Origin: CALVUJ01 sp045119835
Lineage (GTDB): Bacteria > Bacillota_I > Bacilli_A > RFN20 > DUOF01
Length of the DNA: 64,000 bases
Assembly: GCA_045119835.1 (NCBI GenBank)
Contig: JBGVED010000027.1
Location: forward strand, 1-64,000
Direction: 5' to 3'
Part shown: one piece after another, positions 51,537-61,289 of the stretch
Numbering within the stretch: the stretch's first letter is position 1
How the letters are laid out: each line of letters starts with the position of its first letter
Position numbers and translations under genes: made by a program
The notes under the pieces: model-generated
Told to the model about the DNA's origin: nothing
Seen by the model: the letters and a program-made list of their open reading frames with translations, nothing else
Database searches by the model: none

Positions 51537-51631
51537 TTAACTTCCTCCTTTTTATTATATATATATTTATCATTTAAAATTTGTTTTTTATGTGTTTGAC
51601 ACATTGATATTTTACCAGTGAAATTACCACC

Positions 51632-51793
51632 TTAAATTTCTACATTATATCTAGTAAATAATTCTTTTATTTTTTCATCTTTTAAAATCTTTTGTTGTTG
51701 CCCTGTATTTAAAGAATCATATACTAATTGCAATGCTTCTTTAGTATTGGTAACTACTTGCTGTACTTTTTGATTTAATTCTTCTTTTGTCAT
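51632..51793 (-). CDS. Small tail-module protein
   Basis: 53 aa (MTKEELNQKVQQVVTNTKEA...), helical, 1-nt overlap with the gene before it, so coupled. Similar small helical proteins occur beside fibre genes in Clostridia prophages; function unknown. Confidence 0.6.
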   Translation of the reverse strand: MTKEELNQKVQQVVTNTKEALQLVYDSLNTGQQQKILKDEKIKELFTRYNVEI

Positions 51794-52047
51794 TATTCCA
51801 CCCCAAATTGTCGCAAAGCATCGTATAAATCATCTTTGGTTACTTCTATTGTAATTTCATTTTCTACTTTAGTTTCATTTACCCAATTATTATACTCTTC
51901 GATAGTTGCTTCCGTGTAATTATCAGGACTATCGTAAATACCCAAACAAACATAACCTTCATACATTTCGGTTTTATCGAGATTACTTAGTTTATATCCT
52001 TCATCAGGATGAATTATTGTAAATAAATCTGTTTTTTCAATTTTCAT
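51793..52047 (-). CDS. Small tail-module protein
   Basis: 84 aa (YEGYVCLGIYDSPDNYTEAT..., C-terminal EVTKDDLYDALRQFGVE). Not recognised beyond occurring with the 53-aa protein downstream. SD AGGAGGTTTAAA. Confidence 0.6.
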   Translation of the reverse strand: MKIEKTDLFTIIHPDEGYKLSNLDKTEMYEGYVCLGIYDSPDNYTEATIEEYNNWVNETKVENEITIEVTKDDLYDALRQFGVE

Positions 52048-52057
52048 TTTAAACCTC

Positions 52058-52714
52058 CTACGCTAAAGTCCAACCTTTATTAGTTGCGATAGCTTTGTCA
52101 GTGGCAGTTAATTTTGCCAAATTGGTGCTACCCATTGTTAATGTTGTTGAAGAAGTAACTGTTGCTAAATTATTTAAGATTGTTACTAAATCTGTACGGT
52201 CAAATTGTGTTGATGCCGAGATATCAAAAGCAACTTTCATACCAGTCATAAGAATGGATTTTAAACTACTACACAAACGAAACATACCACTCATATCAGT
52301 TACGTTTGATGTATCTAATTTTGGCACTGATACTAAATCATAGCAATTATTAAACATACCATCCATACGAGTTACATTGGATGTATTTAATTCAGGTATC
52401 GTTATTAACTTCTTGCAACTATAAAACATGCTACCCATATGAGTTACGTTTGATGTATCTAATTTTGGTATTGCTGTTATGTAGTTGCAATTTAAAAACA
52501 TATTATTCATATTAGTTACGTTTGATGTATTTAAATTAGCTATATAATCAACATTGTCACCATCATATAAATAAAATAAATAACGACAACTATTTGTAGC
52601 ATCAACTCTAGCTTGAAGCATATCTTGACCACTAGCATTAGGAAGTGAGTTTGCTTTAGCAATACAAATATCAAGGTTATTATTGTTTGTTTGTAATCTT
52701 GTTTTATTTGACAT
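52058..52714 (-). CDS. BspA-like (DUF285) repeat protein
   Basis: 218 aa with four LDTSNVTxMxxMFxxC repeats of 23-24 residues (about 60-155), the DUF285/BspA surface-repeat family of host bacteria. In a fibre operon it probably mimics or binds host surface structures. SD AAAGAGGTGAATAATT. Confidence 0.8.
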   Translation of the reverse strand: MSNKTRLQTNNNNLDICIAKANSLPNASGQDMLQARVDATNSCRYLFYLYDGDNVDYIANLNTSNVTNMNNMFLNCNYITAIPKLDTSNVTHMGSMFYSCKKLITIPELNTSNVTRMDGMFNNCYDLVSVPKLDTSNVTDMSGMFRLCSSLKSILMTGMKVAFDISASTQFDRTDLVTILNNLATVTSSTTLTMGSTNLAKLTATDKAIATNKGWTLA

Positions 52715-52774
52715 AATTATTCACCTCTTTAAAAATAATATAATGTGTTATTGAACATTTCAATATTCATAATT

Positions 52775-53623
52775 TTACCAAGCATCAGCATCATAAAAAG
52801 TTATAAGCCCTATAGAGTCAGCTGTCAATGGAGCTTGAATAAACAAGGTGCCATACTCGGATAAGATTACTTCTAATCCACCAGCTACATTCTTAACATC
52901 AGGGAATGATGCCATACAATTTACAAATATCAATGAACCACAAGGAACAGTTATTATTTGAGTAGTTCCTATATAATCATTAGGAGCGTTTTGTAACACG
53001 GTATATAATTTACCATTATCATCAACACAGGTATAAGAAACAAAGTAAACATCATATAAAGCAGAATCAAACGTTAGATGTACTGTACAAGTTTCTAAAC
53101 TTCCCCCACCACTACCACTAGCTTTTGTATCAAGTAAAGCAGATAACTCAGCAATTTTAGCTTCTTGTGCAGTTAATTCAGCTTCTAAATCTTCTGAACC
53201 TGAATGTGTACCTGTTACACCAAAGATACTAACACCACTTTTGATATTATCTGCTATTAAATTGGTATCACCTTTGATAGTTTGAGCACCAGAACAATAT
53301 GTACCAGCAGCAATCGTTTGATTTGTTGTATTAGGTGTATAAGTAGTTACACCTTTCGTAGTAGTTGGTTTTACATAACTACTCGGAATAGAGTCAACAG
53401 TTACTTTACTCAATCCATCATATCCATTATCTGGTGTAACATTTTGTGAGCTTATAGATGGTGTTATAGTTTTTTCTTGTAATATTGGTTTTGTCGAAAT
53501 ATTATTAATACCATGAATAAGCTCACCAATAGTCATTTCATTAGTGGTATCTGTTTTACTTCTAACGGCATCAGCAATAGCAACAATATCAGAGCGTTCA
53601 GCAAGAACTTTAATATTACTCAT
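52775..53623 (-). CDS. Tail fibre / baseplate protein
   Basis: 282 aa. The beginning (ERSDIVAIADAVRSKTDTTN...IGELIHGINNI) and NIKSGVSIFGVTGTHSG are widely seen in Clostridia phage tail proteins. A coiled-coil (DLEAELTAQEAKIAELSALL) precedes a beta-rich C-terminal domain of about 110 residues. 1-nt overlap with the upstream fibre gene. Confidence 0.75.
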   Translation of the reverse strand: MSNIKVLAERSDIVAIADAVRSKTDTTNEMTIGELIHGINNISTKPILQEKTITPSISSQNVTPDNGYDGLSKVTVDSIPSSYVKPTTTKGVTTYTPNTTNQTIAAGTYCSGAQTIKGDTNLIADNIKSGVSIFGVTGTHSGSEDLEAELTAQEAKIAELSALLDTKASGSGGGSLETCTVHLTFDSALYDVYFVSYTCVDDNGKLYTVLQNAPNDYIGTTQIITVPCGSLIFVNCMASFPDVKNVAGGLEVILSEYGTLFIQAPLTADSIGLITFYDADAW

Positions 53624-54105
53624 TAAAACGTCACCTCATTTACACTTGCTACTTGAATAGTGGCTCCGCAAATAATATCAATATCATCAACTGTAATCAA
53701 TTCTATATTATCCAATGTGGTTTGAAGATTTGTTATATCAGAGATAGAATGAGTATGCCCACTATCAGCTTTACCATCTAATTGAGTTTGAATATTACTT
53801 GTAACGCCATCAACATAATTTAACTCTACCGTTGTAGCAGTAACACCGTCTAATTTGTTTAATTCGTTTGCTGTAGCTGTAATGCCTAAGTTAGTTAAAG
53901 CTGCCGCAGCAGTTGTTGCACCTGTACCACCTTTGGCAATAGGCACAGTTGGCAATCTATCAGATGACAAAGTTCCGCTTGTAATATCAGAGGCAGCGTG
54001 TGTATGAGACGAGTTGGCTTTTGTAGAAACCGCATTATCAATACGTGATTTAATTTCGTCTACGAATATAGCTAAACTCTCATCAGTAAAAAATTTTTTA
54101 GCCAT
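53623..54105 (-). CDS. Short fibre protein
   Basis: 160 aa from ATG 54105 (SD GGAGATTGCAAA). N-terminal anchor MAKKFFTDESLAIFVDEIK, SHTHAASDI and ATTVELNYVDGVTSNIQTQL repeats shared with the 925-aa fibre, ending in VNEVTF. It may be a truncated or short version of the long fibre, coupled to the next gene. Confidence 0.75.
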   Translation of the reverse strand: MAKKFFTDESLAIFVDEIKSRIDNAVSTKANSSHTHAASDITSGTLSSDRLPTVPIAKGGTGATTAAAALTNLGITATANELNKLDGVTATTVELNYVDGVTSNIQTQLDGKADSGHTHSISDITNLQTTLDNIELITVDDIDIICGATIQVASVNEVTF

Positions 54106-54245
54106 TTTGCAATCTCCTTTCAAATTATTTTTCATTCATTTTTGATAAATTTATATTATCTATAACTTTATTTTTTAAAATTATAGTTTTAATGTATATT
54201 AAATTTACTTTCGTAAATTATTTTCGATTATTGTAAAAAAATTTC

Positions 54246-54270
54246 AAAACCTCTAAAACAAAGAGGTTTT
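54246..54270 (-). terminator. Terminator
   Basis: AAAACCTCT-AAAACAA-AGAGGTTTT, 9-bp stem with flanking T/A tracts, just past the 572-aa fibre gene. Positions 54136-54245 hold nothing else that I can identify. Confidence 0.7.
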
Positions 54271-54291
54271 AAATAATTATTAATTTTAATT

Positions 54292-56010
54292 TTAAGCAAA
54301 TAGTGCTTGAATTTCTTCTGCGGTAATTTCTTCAAATCCATTTCCAACTTTAGTTTCAAGAGCAGTAATCTTATCTGTATTAGTTTCAATACTTAAAGTA
54401 TTTGCACCAATCGCACTTGAAGCATTGTTTAAAGTTGTTTCTAAATCAGTAATATCTGAAATTGTGTGACCATGCTCAGCGTCTGCTTTGCCAGTTGCTA
54501 TTGTTTCAAGAGCAGAAATAGCATCTTCATTAGCAACAATTAAATCACCTAATTCTTTAAGCGTATCGTATGCATCACCTGCTCCATTTAATAAGTCATT
54601 TTTAACTATATTAGCAGCTGTAGTAGCAGCAATATCTGCATAAGCTTCAGTAGCATATCCATCTAATGTAGTTTGTAAATTTTCTATATCTTCAATAGTA
54701 TGAGTGTGCTTTTTATCAGCTTTATTATCAATGGCACTTAAACGTTTATCTTCGACATAATTGCTAGTAAGTAATGATATAGTAATATTTTTACTCGTAG
54801 CTAACTCAAAATCAGATTGACTTAATAAGTTATATGTATATGGAGAGACAGATATTGTTATTGCGCTTGTATTCGCAGCCGCTGAAATAATATAATAAAT
54901 AGAATCATAGTCTACTGGCGACCAAGATATATTTAAATTAACTTTAAGATTTTTTATATATAATCTTTTTAAAGAAGGACAATTTCCAAAAGCTTCTCTC
55001 CAACTTCCAGACTTTGCCCCAAAGTTAGTAGTATTAACAGCATCAAAAGTACCTGCGTTTTCAATATGTCTTGCATCAAACATTAAACCACGACAGTCTT
55101 TAGGTAATACAATATTGAAATCGGGGTCATCATGTCCAACGATACCAATTGTTCTTGCACCATAGTAACTAAATACCTGTGTTGCCCAAGTTGCTTTTGC
55201 AAAACTGTCTCGATATAATTTATTACCCCAGTTAGGGTCACTGTTAACGCCAAAAGCAAGATAGAAAGCTTTAAATGTGTTATCTGGAATAGTTGAATAA
55301 CATAAAGGTAATTGTGATGAGTGAGTTAATGTATAGTTTGTTCTTTTACTAACATCACTTATATAACCATTATCACTCCAGAAAATACAGTTGACATATT
55401 GCGCTGCCTGCACTTGATATGCACTTTGATTACCTTGACTCCATTTTGAATACATGGATTCATCATTCATATCAAATAAGATATTTGAGAACTGTTTAAC
55501 ACCTTCCAACCAAGGATAGAATGTTCCTAAAGCGCCAGGAAATGCGCTTAAAGATAGAATAGAGTTTTCTGATGTTGGAACAATTTCAAACACATCTTCA
55601 TCTGTAAATGTAAGTTCAATGTTTGAATTTGCAGGGTATACTTTAGAAACTCCGTTAGTAACAATTGTTACATCTTCAATACAATAAAATCCTAATACCA
55701 TATTTGAAGATAGTTTATTATATAAGCCATTAACGTATTCTTCAGTTGCATAACCATCTAAACTTGGGATTTTAATATTATTCCAAGCTTCTTTTTCTTC
55801 TGGCGTTACGTGAATATCTACATTATTAGCATGGTCACGAATGTGACGCTTACCTTCGTCAATAGACTCAGTCATTTCAATTAAAGAAGTTTCTAGGGTG
55901 TCTTTAAAACGAGTGCCATCTTCGTTTAAAATTGAAGTTGTTAAAGTTTTAGGAGCAATTTTATTTTGTTCGTGGTCGGTCAACCAACGGATTTTAATAT
56001 TTTCTTCCAT
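54292..56010 (-). CDS. Tail fibre with unique head domain
   Basis: 572 aa. N-terminal IKIRWLTDHEQNKIAPKTL is a familiar fibre anchor. A unique 260-residue central domain (VTIVTNGVSKVYPANSNIEL to NYVEDKRL) probably carries receptor binding. KHTHTIEDIENLQTTLDGYA and GHTISDITDLETTL shaft repeats follow, ending with EEITAEEIQALFA, a tail motif shared by several genes here. SD AAAGGAGGAATTTAA. Confidence 0.75.
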   Translation of the reverse strand: MEENIKIRWLTDHEQNKIAPKTLTTSILNEDGTRFKDTLETSLIEMTESIDEGKRHIRDHANNVDIHVTPEEKEAWNNIKIPSLDGYATEEYVNGLYNKLSSNMVLGFYCIEDVTIVTNGVSKVYPANSNIELTFTDEDVFEIVPTSENSILSLSAFPGALGTFYPWLEGVKQFSNILFDMNDESMYSKWSQGNQSAYQVQAAQYVNCIFWSDNGYISDVSKRTNYTLTHSSQLPLCYSTIPDNTFKAFYLAFGVNSDPNWGNKLYRDSFAKATWATQVFSYYGARTIGIVGHDDPDFNIVLPKDCRGLMFDARHIENAGTFDAVNTTNFGAKSGSWREAFGNCPSLKRLYIKNLKVNLNISWSPVDYDSIYYIISAAANTSAITISVSPYTYNLLSQSDFELATSKNITISLLTSNYVEDKRLSAIDNKADKKHTHTIEDIENLQTTLDGYATEAYADIAATTAANIVKNDLLNGAGDAYDTLKELGDLIVANEDAISALETIATGKADAEHGHTISDITDLETTLNNASSAIGANTLSIETNTDKITALETKVGNGFEEITAEEIQALFA

Positions 56011-56024
56011 TTAAATTCCTCCTT

Positions 56025-57254
56025 TTATTCAAATCGTTTGAAGAATAAATAAGTTTCTTCACATACTGGTTTAATTTCAATTTCTTCTCCAGACAAATTA
56101 ATAGTATTTCCTGTTGGATTTGGGACTGGGTCACCAACATAAGCCGTTTCATGCCCACCTGTTTCATATAGCTTTAGATAAGCAGTACCACCAGCATTTT
56201 GAATACTTTTAATAAATGCCTCAGTTGGCTCATATCTAACAGTATCATCGTCCATACAGTGCCAGAATTTGACTGGACAACGATAGTGTCTATATTCAAG
56301 CCCATCAGCACCAGTAAATACTCCACTTTTCATAGGATTATAACCCATAATTTTCTTTTCATCATAAGTCCATTTCAATCTATCTTTGGTAGATGTTGCA
56401 TCTGGAATTGGGTCAAATCCATATACTGTCGCAAGGACTGCTCCTGGCCCATTTACAGAACACCAAGGCCAGGGGTCTAACCAGATTTGATTATAAGTGT
56501 CCAAAACTGGACTCCAGCCAGCTTGAGCTAAAACTGGGATGTGGCTATGTAATACAATATTAGTCGTAGTTATTCCACCCTCAGAAATTCCAACCAAAAA
56601 TACTTCTGGATAGAAGTTAAAATTATCCATAGCATAATTATATGCTTTAATATGACTTTGAATTGCAATATAAGAACCGACAGAGTCTTGTAGTCTTAAA
56701 TTTCCATGGTCAATAGCATATTGCTCAGGCAATCCATTAACATCCATTACTGCATATCCATTTGCAACAAGGTATTGAGAAATAGATTGGTGTTCTGCCT
56801 GAGAACTATCTGCAGAAACAGTTCCACCCCCACCATGTGCGCTAATTACTAACCGAGTTTTCTTACCGTGGCTTGTATAAGATTTTGGAAAGATTAAAAC
56901 CCCATAGTCAGTATACATATTAGTTCCATCGCAAAATTCTGGGCTTAGATTATCTTCTGGAATATACATAGGTGCGCAATTTACTTCAACAGAAAATCTA
57001 TGAATTGTTCCTGCTAAATTAGAAACGGCAATTTCTATATCATCTTCATTAGAATCACTAATAAAAGCAACCTGTGAACTCAATGTATCAAATTGAGTTG
57101 ACACATCTTCTTCATTAGCTTTGATAGCAATTGCTTCATCAACGTATGATTTTGCAGATGAAAGAGTAGACTCATCACATTGGGCAATTTCTGATTTTAT
57201 AAGACCATCATATTCTGTTAGTCTTTCTAAAGATATATATTTTTTTGTTGCCAT
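56025..57254 (-). CDS. Tail protein with alpha/beta-hydrolase (esterase) domain
   Basis: 409 aa. N-terminal anchor MATKKYISLERLTEYDGLIK joins a helical segment to an alpha/beta hydrolase: oxyanion SAHGGGG (about 136), nucleophile elbow GISEGG (Ser about 224), acid HCMDDDTVRYEP (Asp about 338), His ETGGHETAY (about 370). The triad order is complete. It probably deacylates a host surface glycan during adsorption. SD AAAGGAGAGTATATAA. Confidence 0.85.
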   Translation of the reverse strand: MATKKYISLERLTEYDGLIKSEIAQCDESTLSSAKSYVDEAIAIKANEEDVSTQFDTLSSQVAFISDSNEDDIEIAVSNLAGTIHRFSVEVNCAPMYIPEDNLSPEFCDGTNMYTDYGVLIFPKSYTSHGKKTRLVISAHGGGGTVSADSSQAEHQSISQYLVANGYAVMDVNGLPEQYAIDHGNLRLQDSVGSYIAIQSHIKAYNYAMDNFNFYPEVFLVGISEGGITTTNIVLHSHIPVLAQAGWSPVLDTYNQIWLDPWPWCSVNGPGAVLATVYGFDPIPDATSTKDRLKWTYDEKKIMGYNPMKSGVFTGADGLEYRHYRCPVKFWHCMDDDTVRYEPTEAFIKSIQNAGGTAYLKLYETGGHETAYVGDPVPNPTGNTINLSGEEIEIKPVCEETYLFFKRFE

Positions 57255-57380
57255 TTATATACTCTCCTTTCTTTTATAATTAATAAATTGTCAAATTGTA
57301 TTTTTAAGTTTTATCAAATCAAATAATTTTATATCTACGTATCATATAAAATTATTAAGTACTTTATTTAACTTAAAAGA

Positions 57381-57405
57381 AAGGGTGAGCATAAAACTCA
57401 CCCTT
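57381..57405 (-). terminator. Terminator
   Basis: AAGGGTGAG-CATAAAA-CTCACCCTT, 9-bp stem with AT-rich flanks. Confidence 0.7.
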
Positions 57406-57430
57406 ATAAATTGATTGATTATAAACTAAA

Positions 57431-57455
57431 TAAAATAAAATAAAATAAAATAAAA
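57431..57455. repeat. TAAAA pentanucleotide microsatellite (5 copies)
   Basis: Five perfect TAAAA units in the gap between tail genes. It may vary in length by slippage. No promoter is evident beside it. Confidence 0.8.
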
Positions 57456-57496
57456 TTATATCTTACTAATGAACAGGGTTTCATTAAGAATCTAAA

Positions 57497-58186
57497 TTAA
57501 GACGGAAAGGTGATAGAAAAAGGACGTCCTGATGTAGCATATATTCCTCTTTTCACACTAACAGGTGAGATGAGAATATCTTCCATAGCAACTAAAAAAA
57601 TCTCACCAGACATGTCGCAAAAGAGAGTGTGTTCTGGTAAATTTATATTTGCACTCATATCATATAAGGATTCTTCTACAAGAATGCCAGATTCGACAGG
57701 ATTATCTAAATCCAAGTCTCCCCTCTTACCATATGTAATTGTCGCACCTATTAGCTCATCCCAAGCAACAGGTTCCGATGATACTCTATATGCCGTTAAG
57801 CCGCCTAGTGAGCCAGTCTCCAACCCCTCGGTATTTCCATCAAAAAAAATGGGTTCTAATGTAGAGCTGCTCAAATCGCCCAAAGTCGATTCTAATTCAT
57901 CAAAAGCACTAGAAACATTAGTAGAATCCACGCTATACTCAACACCACCAATAGCAACCTTAAAGCCACTACCAGAAATTGTGCTAAGGTGAGAAGTAAA
58001 ATCATTTTGTGCGGCTGACAATTTTGCAGAGTCAACATTATAAGCAATTCCGCCAAGACTAATCGCAGCACCAGTACCATTCATTGTAATTGAAAGATGA
58101 GACTTTAATTCGGCAGTGGCAGTGTCAAGAGTAGACTCATCAATAGAGTAGGTCTTGTTATTTAAATTTATATTAATTTTTGCCAT
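57497..58186 (-). CDS. Tail protein with three tandem N-terminal repeats
   Basis: 229 aa. Three repeats of about 33 residues with the core GG[IV]xYxVDSxxLxxAxxxxxSxLSxI (NNKTYSIDESTLDTA, GGIAYNVDSAKLSAA, GGVEYSVDSTNVSSA), then a 130-residue beta-rich domain ending SGRPFSITFPS. Probably a fibre or baseplate element. SD AAAAGGAGATTAA. Confidence 0.65.
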   Translation of the reverse strand: MAKININLNNKTYSIDESTLDTATAELKSHLSITMNGTGAAISLGGIAYNVDSAKLSAAQNDFTSHLSTISGSGFKVAIGGVEYSVDSTNVSSAFDELESTLGDLSSSTLEPIFFDGNTEGLETGSLGGLTAYRVSSEPVAWDELIGATITYGKRGDLDLDNPVESGILVEESLYDMSANINLPEHTLFCDMSGEIFLVAMEDILISPVSVKRGIYATSGRPFSITFPS

Positions 58187-58246
58187 TAAATTAATCTCCT
58201 TTTCTTTTTTATTTAATTGTTTTTAATATAAGTAATATAAATTTAT

Positions 58247-58272
58247 AGAGGACTCTCAAATCCGAGAGTCCT
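58247..58272 (-). terminator. Terminator
   Basis: GAGGACTCT-CAAATCCG-AGAGTCCTC, 9-bp stem. Confidence 0.7.
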
Positions 58273-58321
58273 CGTTGTTTATACAACTTTCTTAGTTATA
58301 TTTTATTAAACTGCTTTGAAA

Positions 58322-59734
58322 TTAATCTTTAAAGAGGTCAAGAATCTCCTGCTCACTGCACTCCACAAATTTTGCAATCTCAGAGTCAGTGTGTGCCTTT
58401 GCATCTGCAAGCGCCTGAGACGCAGAACCAGAAGCGTCAAAAGCAGTATCATCTTTATAAGCAGCAGAACCAAGACCCTTAACAGGAATATCAGCACCAT
58501 TTACAGCAATAGCACCGTTTCCAGTACCAGTTGTAATGTCAGCAGCGTGAAGAGCAGTACTCCAAGTATTTTTTTGCTCAGCAGTAACGTGAATATCGCC
58601 ATTACCAGTATGAGTGTCAAGAGCAAGTTGAACAGCATTAATGCCCTTCTGAGCCTCAGCAAGAACAACGGCATCCTTATTAGAAGAGTCAGTCTTGACA
58701 CCCTCGATAGCCTGAACAAGCTCGTCGTCAGTTGCGTAAGTATCATTGAGGGTAGCTACAGCATTAGCAACTTCTTGAATTTTGTCGTCAACCTGAGCGT
58801 TGGTGTAATCATCCTTATGAGCATCCTTATACTCAGCAAGAGCATCGGAAACAACCTTAAGCTCATCCTTAGTAGCGTGAGTTGCAGAAGCAGTTTCGAG
58901 TGCGCCTACACGACCATCAATAGCCTCAACAACAGATGCATCAGCTTTCTTGTCAATGTTACCTTGAAGGGTTTGGTCAGCAATCTTGTAAGCGGCATCC
59001 ACATCATCGATAGCCTTCTCGTTAGCTTCGATAGCAGCAAGCATATCAGCAGCGCCAGTCTCGTCAGAAGTGATATAATCCTGAATCTCTTTAAGAGTAT
59101 CGATGACATTAGACTCAGTGCCATCGGCTTGAGCAGCAGCCCAGAAAGCTTCCATTGTTTCAATGCGGTCTTCTAAACCGTCTTCAACACCCATTGCACG
59201 TTCTTTTTCAGTGTTTACAGCAGCTAAAACTTCATCTTTATCAGCTTTCTTTAAGTAATCAGCTTCAATTGCATCAATATCTGTAGTATTACCTTGAATT
59301 AAATCAGCTAATTCAGTTTTATCAGCATTTTTTAAGTAGTCACCTTTAATAGTTGCTACTTCACCTTGAACACCATTTAATTGATTTTGTAATTCTTCTA
59401 ATGCAGCATCGGTAGCGATTCCCGCAGTTTTAACATTAACATATTCAACTACATTTGAAGCAGTTGTTCCTTCTGGTAAAATACCAACCAAAATTTCTAA
59501 TGCGTCAACATCACCTTGAGCTGCATCCGCTGCTTTTTGTGCGTTTTCAGCAGCAAGAGCGTTTGTTGCTTCAGCAGCTTTTGCACGAGTTATTTCTGCT
59601 TCAATAGCACCGTTTGCACCATCAATATTTGCCTGAAGAGCATTATCTTTTGTAGTTACCCACGCTTTAAGCTTTTCATCATAATAACCAAGGTTTTCAA
59701 GGGATACGTATGTAATTTTATTTGTATCTGCCAT
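58322..59734 (-). CDS. Coiled-coil tail fibre, paralogue 1
   Basis: 470 aa, mostly long coiled coil (EAEITRAKAAEATNALAAE...). N-terminal anchor ITYVSLENLGYYDEKLK; NGDIHVTAEQKNTW near the C-terminus is a known fibre motif; it ends KFVECSEQEILDLFKD. The 3' portion of the gene (58322 to about 59200) has near 50% GC while the 5' part is about 30%, suggesting recombination with a GC-richer source. Paralogous to 59848-61257 (ILPEGTTASNVVEYVNVKTA). SD AGGAGGAAAATTATAT. Confidence 0.8.
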   Translation of the reverse strand: MADTNKITYVSLENLGYYDEKLKAWVTTKDNALQANIDGANGAIEAEITRAKAAEATNALAAENAQKAADAAQGDVDALEILVGILPEGTTASNVVEYVNVKTAGIATDAALEELQNQLNGVQGEVATIKGDYLKNADKTELADLIQGNTTDIDAIEADYLKKADKDEVLAAVNTEKERAMGVEDGLEDRIETMEAFWAAAQADGTESNVIDTLKEIQDYITSDETGAADMLAAIEANEKAIDDVDAAYKIADQTLQGNIDKKADASVVEAIDGRVGALETASATHATKDELKVVSDALAEYKDAHKDDYTNAQVDDKIQEVANAVATLNDTYATDDELVQAIEGVKTDSSNKDAVVLAEAQKGINAVQLALDTHTGNGDIHVTAEQKNTWSTALHAADITTGTGNGAIAVNGADIPVKGLGSAAYKDDTAFDASGSASQALADAKAHTDSEIAKFVECSEQEILDLFKD

Positions 59735-59778
59735 AATATAATTTTCCTCCTAAAATATATATCATTTTTATCAAAAAG

Positions 59779-59808
59779 GAGGGTGGTTTAATTTAATATT
59801 CCACCCTC
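59779..59808 (-). terminator. Terminator
   Basis: GAGGGTGG...CCACCCTC, 8-bp stem between the paralogous fibres. Confidence 0.65.
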
Positions 59809-59847
59809 ATAGTATGATTAAATTTTAATTAATCAATGTTTATAAAA

Positions 59848-61257
59848 TTATGCAAATAATGCATCAATATCAGATTGTTGAATTTCCACATGTTGCACTT
59901 CTTTAAGAGCAGCGATATCAGCAGCCATTGCTTCGTCAGCAGCAACTAATTCTGCTTTATCATCTGTATGTGTTTTAGTTAAAGTAGCGATTGCTTCAGC
60001 ATTTTCAACTACATCTGCTTTAACTTCAGTATCGTCATATGTAGCTGCTGTTTGAGCATCAGCAATCATTTGCACAACTGTTTTACCTTCAACAACTGTA
60101 CCAATTACGTTGTTTACAGCAACAATTTGTTCATTTGTATACGCTTTTGAATTATCTTCAATTGCATTCCATTTAGCAACGTCACCTTCAACGATTTTGT
60201 TTAATTCTGCGATATTTGTATGTTCGTGAGCTTTACCTTCAACAACAGTGATTCTCGCACCGAGTGCTTCATCAGCTTCTTTATATGCTTTATCTAATGC
60301 AGTAACAACAGAATCATCAGCTTTTTTATTAATTTCTGCTTGTAATTCTTCTTTTAGAGTAGCATCAGCATTAATATATGCTTCGTGGTTGATTGCTTCA
60401 AGAGTAGCGATTCTACCATCTAAAGCAGTATCGGCAGCTTTACGAGCATCTTCTTCGGCTTTAATAGCGGCAGCATTATTTGCAATGTCGCTTTGCATTT
60501 TTGTAACTTCTGCACCATGTTCGTTTACATATGTAATTAAATCATTAACGCCATCGATAGTTTCAGCATCTACACCATTAGTAAGAAGTTCGATTGCATT
60601 TTCATTAGCATCAATTTGGTCTTGAAGTTCTTTTTTGTCAGCAGCTTTTAAATAATCTGCTGAAATTGCATCTACTTTTGCATCTACACCATCAATAGCT
60701 TCTTGTAATGCAGTTTTATCTGCATCAACAAGATAGTCGTCTTTAATACCTTGAACAGCAGTTTGAATACCAGAAACTTGATTATTTAATTCTTCAAGAG
60801 CGGCATCTGTTGCAATACCAGCAGTTTTAATATTTACATAGTCTATAACAGAAGCAGCTGTAGTACCTTCTGGAAGTTCACCAACTAATTCAGCAAGTTC
60901 ATCAACTTTTGTATCAACGCCTTCAACTTCTTCTTTAGTAGCTAAATTAGCAATCGCAACACCAGAATCTACAACTTGTCCATTTTCTCCAAATGTAGCA
61001 ATATTGCCAGCGGTAGCATTTTGAACTAATTGCATTAAATTACTTAAATCTTGTTCTGGAAGTTCGATTTCAAAATCAGCAACAGTACCTTCTGTAATAG
61101 GATTTACTGTATAAAATTTAAGAACACCATCTTCGAGATTTACATATTTAAATGATTTTGCATCACCTTCGTTAACTTTTGTTGTAATAAATTCTTTAAT
61201 TTTAACATCATAGGCTTGTAAACCTGTTAATGATAAATAATTAATTGTAGTAGCCAT
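59848..61257 (-). CDS. Coiled-coil tail fibre, paralogue 2
   Basis: 469 aa. Anchor INYLSLTGLQAYDVKIKEF, a 60-residue insert, then coiled-coil shaft units (KADDSVVTALDKAYKEADEAL), the LPEGTTAASVIDYVNIKTAG block shared with paralogue 1, and the end VEIQQSDIDALFA. GC is uniform here (about 34%). SD AAAGGAGATTATTAAA. Confidence 0.8.
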   Translation of the reverse strand: MATTINYLSLTGLQAYDVKIKEFITTKVNEGDAKSFKYVNLEDGVLKFYTVNPITEGTVADFEIELPEQDLSNLMQLVQNATAGNIATFGENGQVVDSGVAIANLATKEEVEGVDTKVDELAELVGELPEGTTAASVIDYVNIKTAGIATDAALEELNNQVSGIQTAVQGIKDDYLVDADKTALQEAIDGVDAKVDAISADYLKAADKKELQDQIDANENAIELLTNGVDAETIDGVNDLITYVNEHGAEVTKMQSDIANNAAAIKAEEDARKAADTALDGRIATLEAINHEAYINADATLKEELQAEINKKADDSVVTALDKAYKEADEALGARITVVEGKAHEHTNIAELNKIVEGDVAKWNAIEDNSKAYTNEQIVAVNNVIGTVVEGKTVVQMIADAQTAATYDDTEVKADVVENAEAIATLTKTHTDDKAELVAADEAMAADIAALKEVQHVEIQQSDIDALFA

Positions 61258-61289
61258 TTTAATAATCTCCTTTTTTTATTTAATCTATG

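Noticed and set aside
58316..59176. 286-aa + strand open frame antisense to a tail fibre
   Set aside because: Low-complexity Ser/Ile/Asn protein, no SD; a shadow of the repetitive coiled-coil gene on the other strand.
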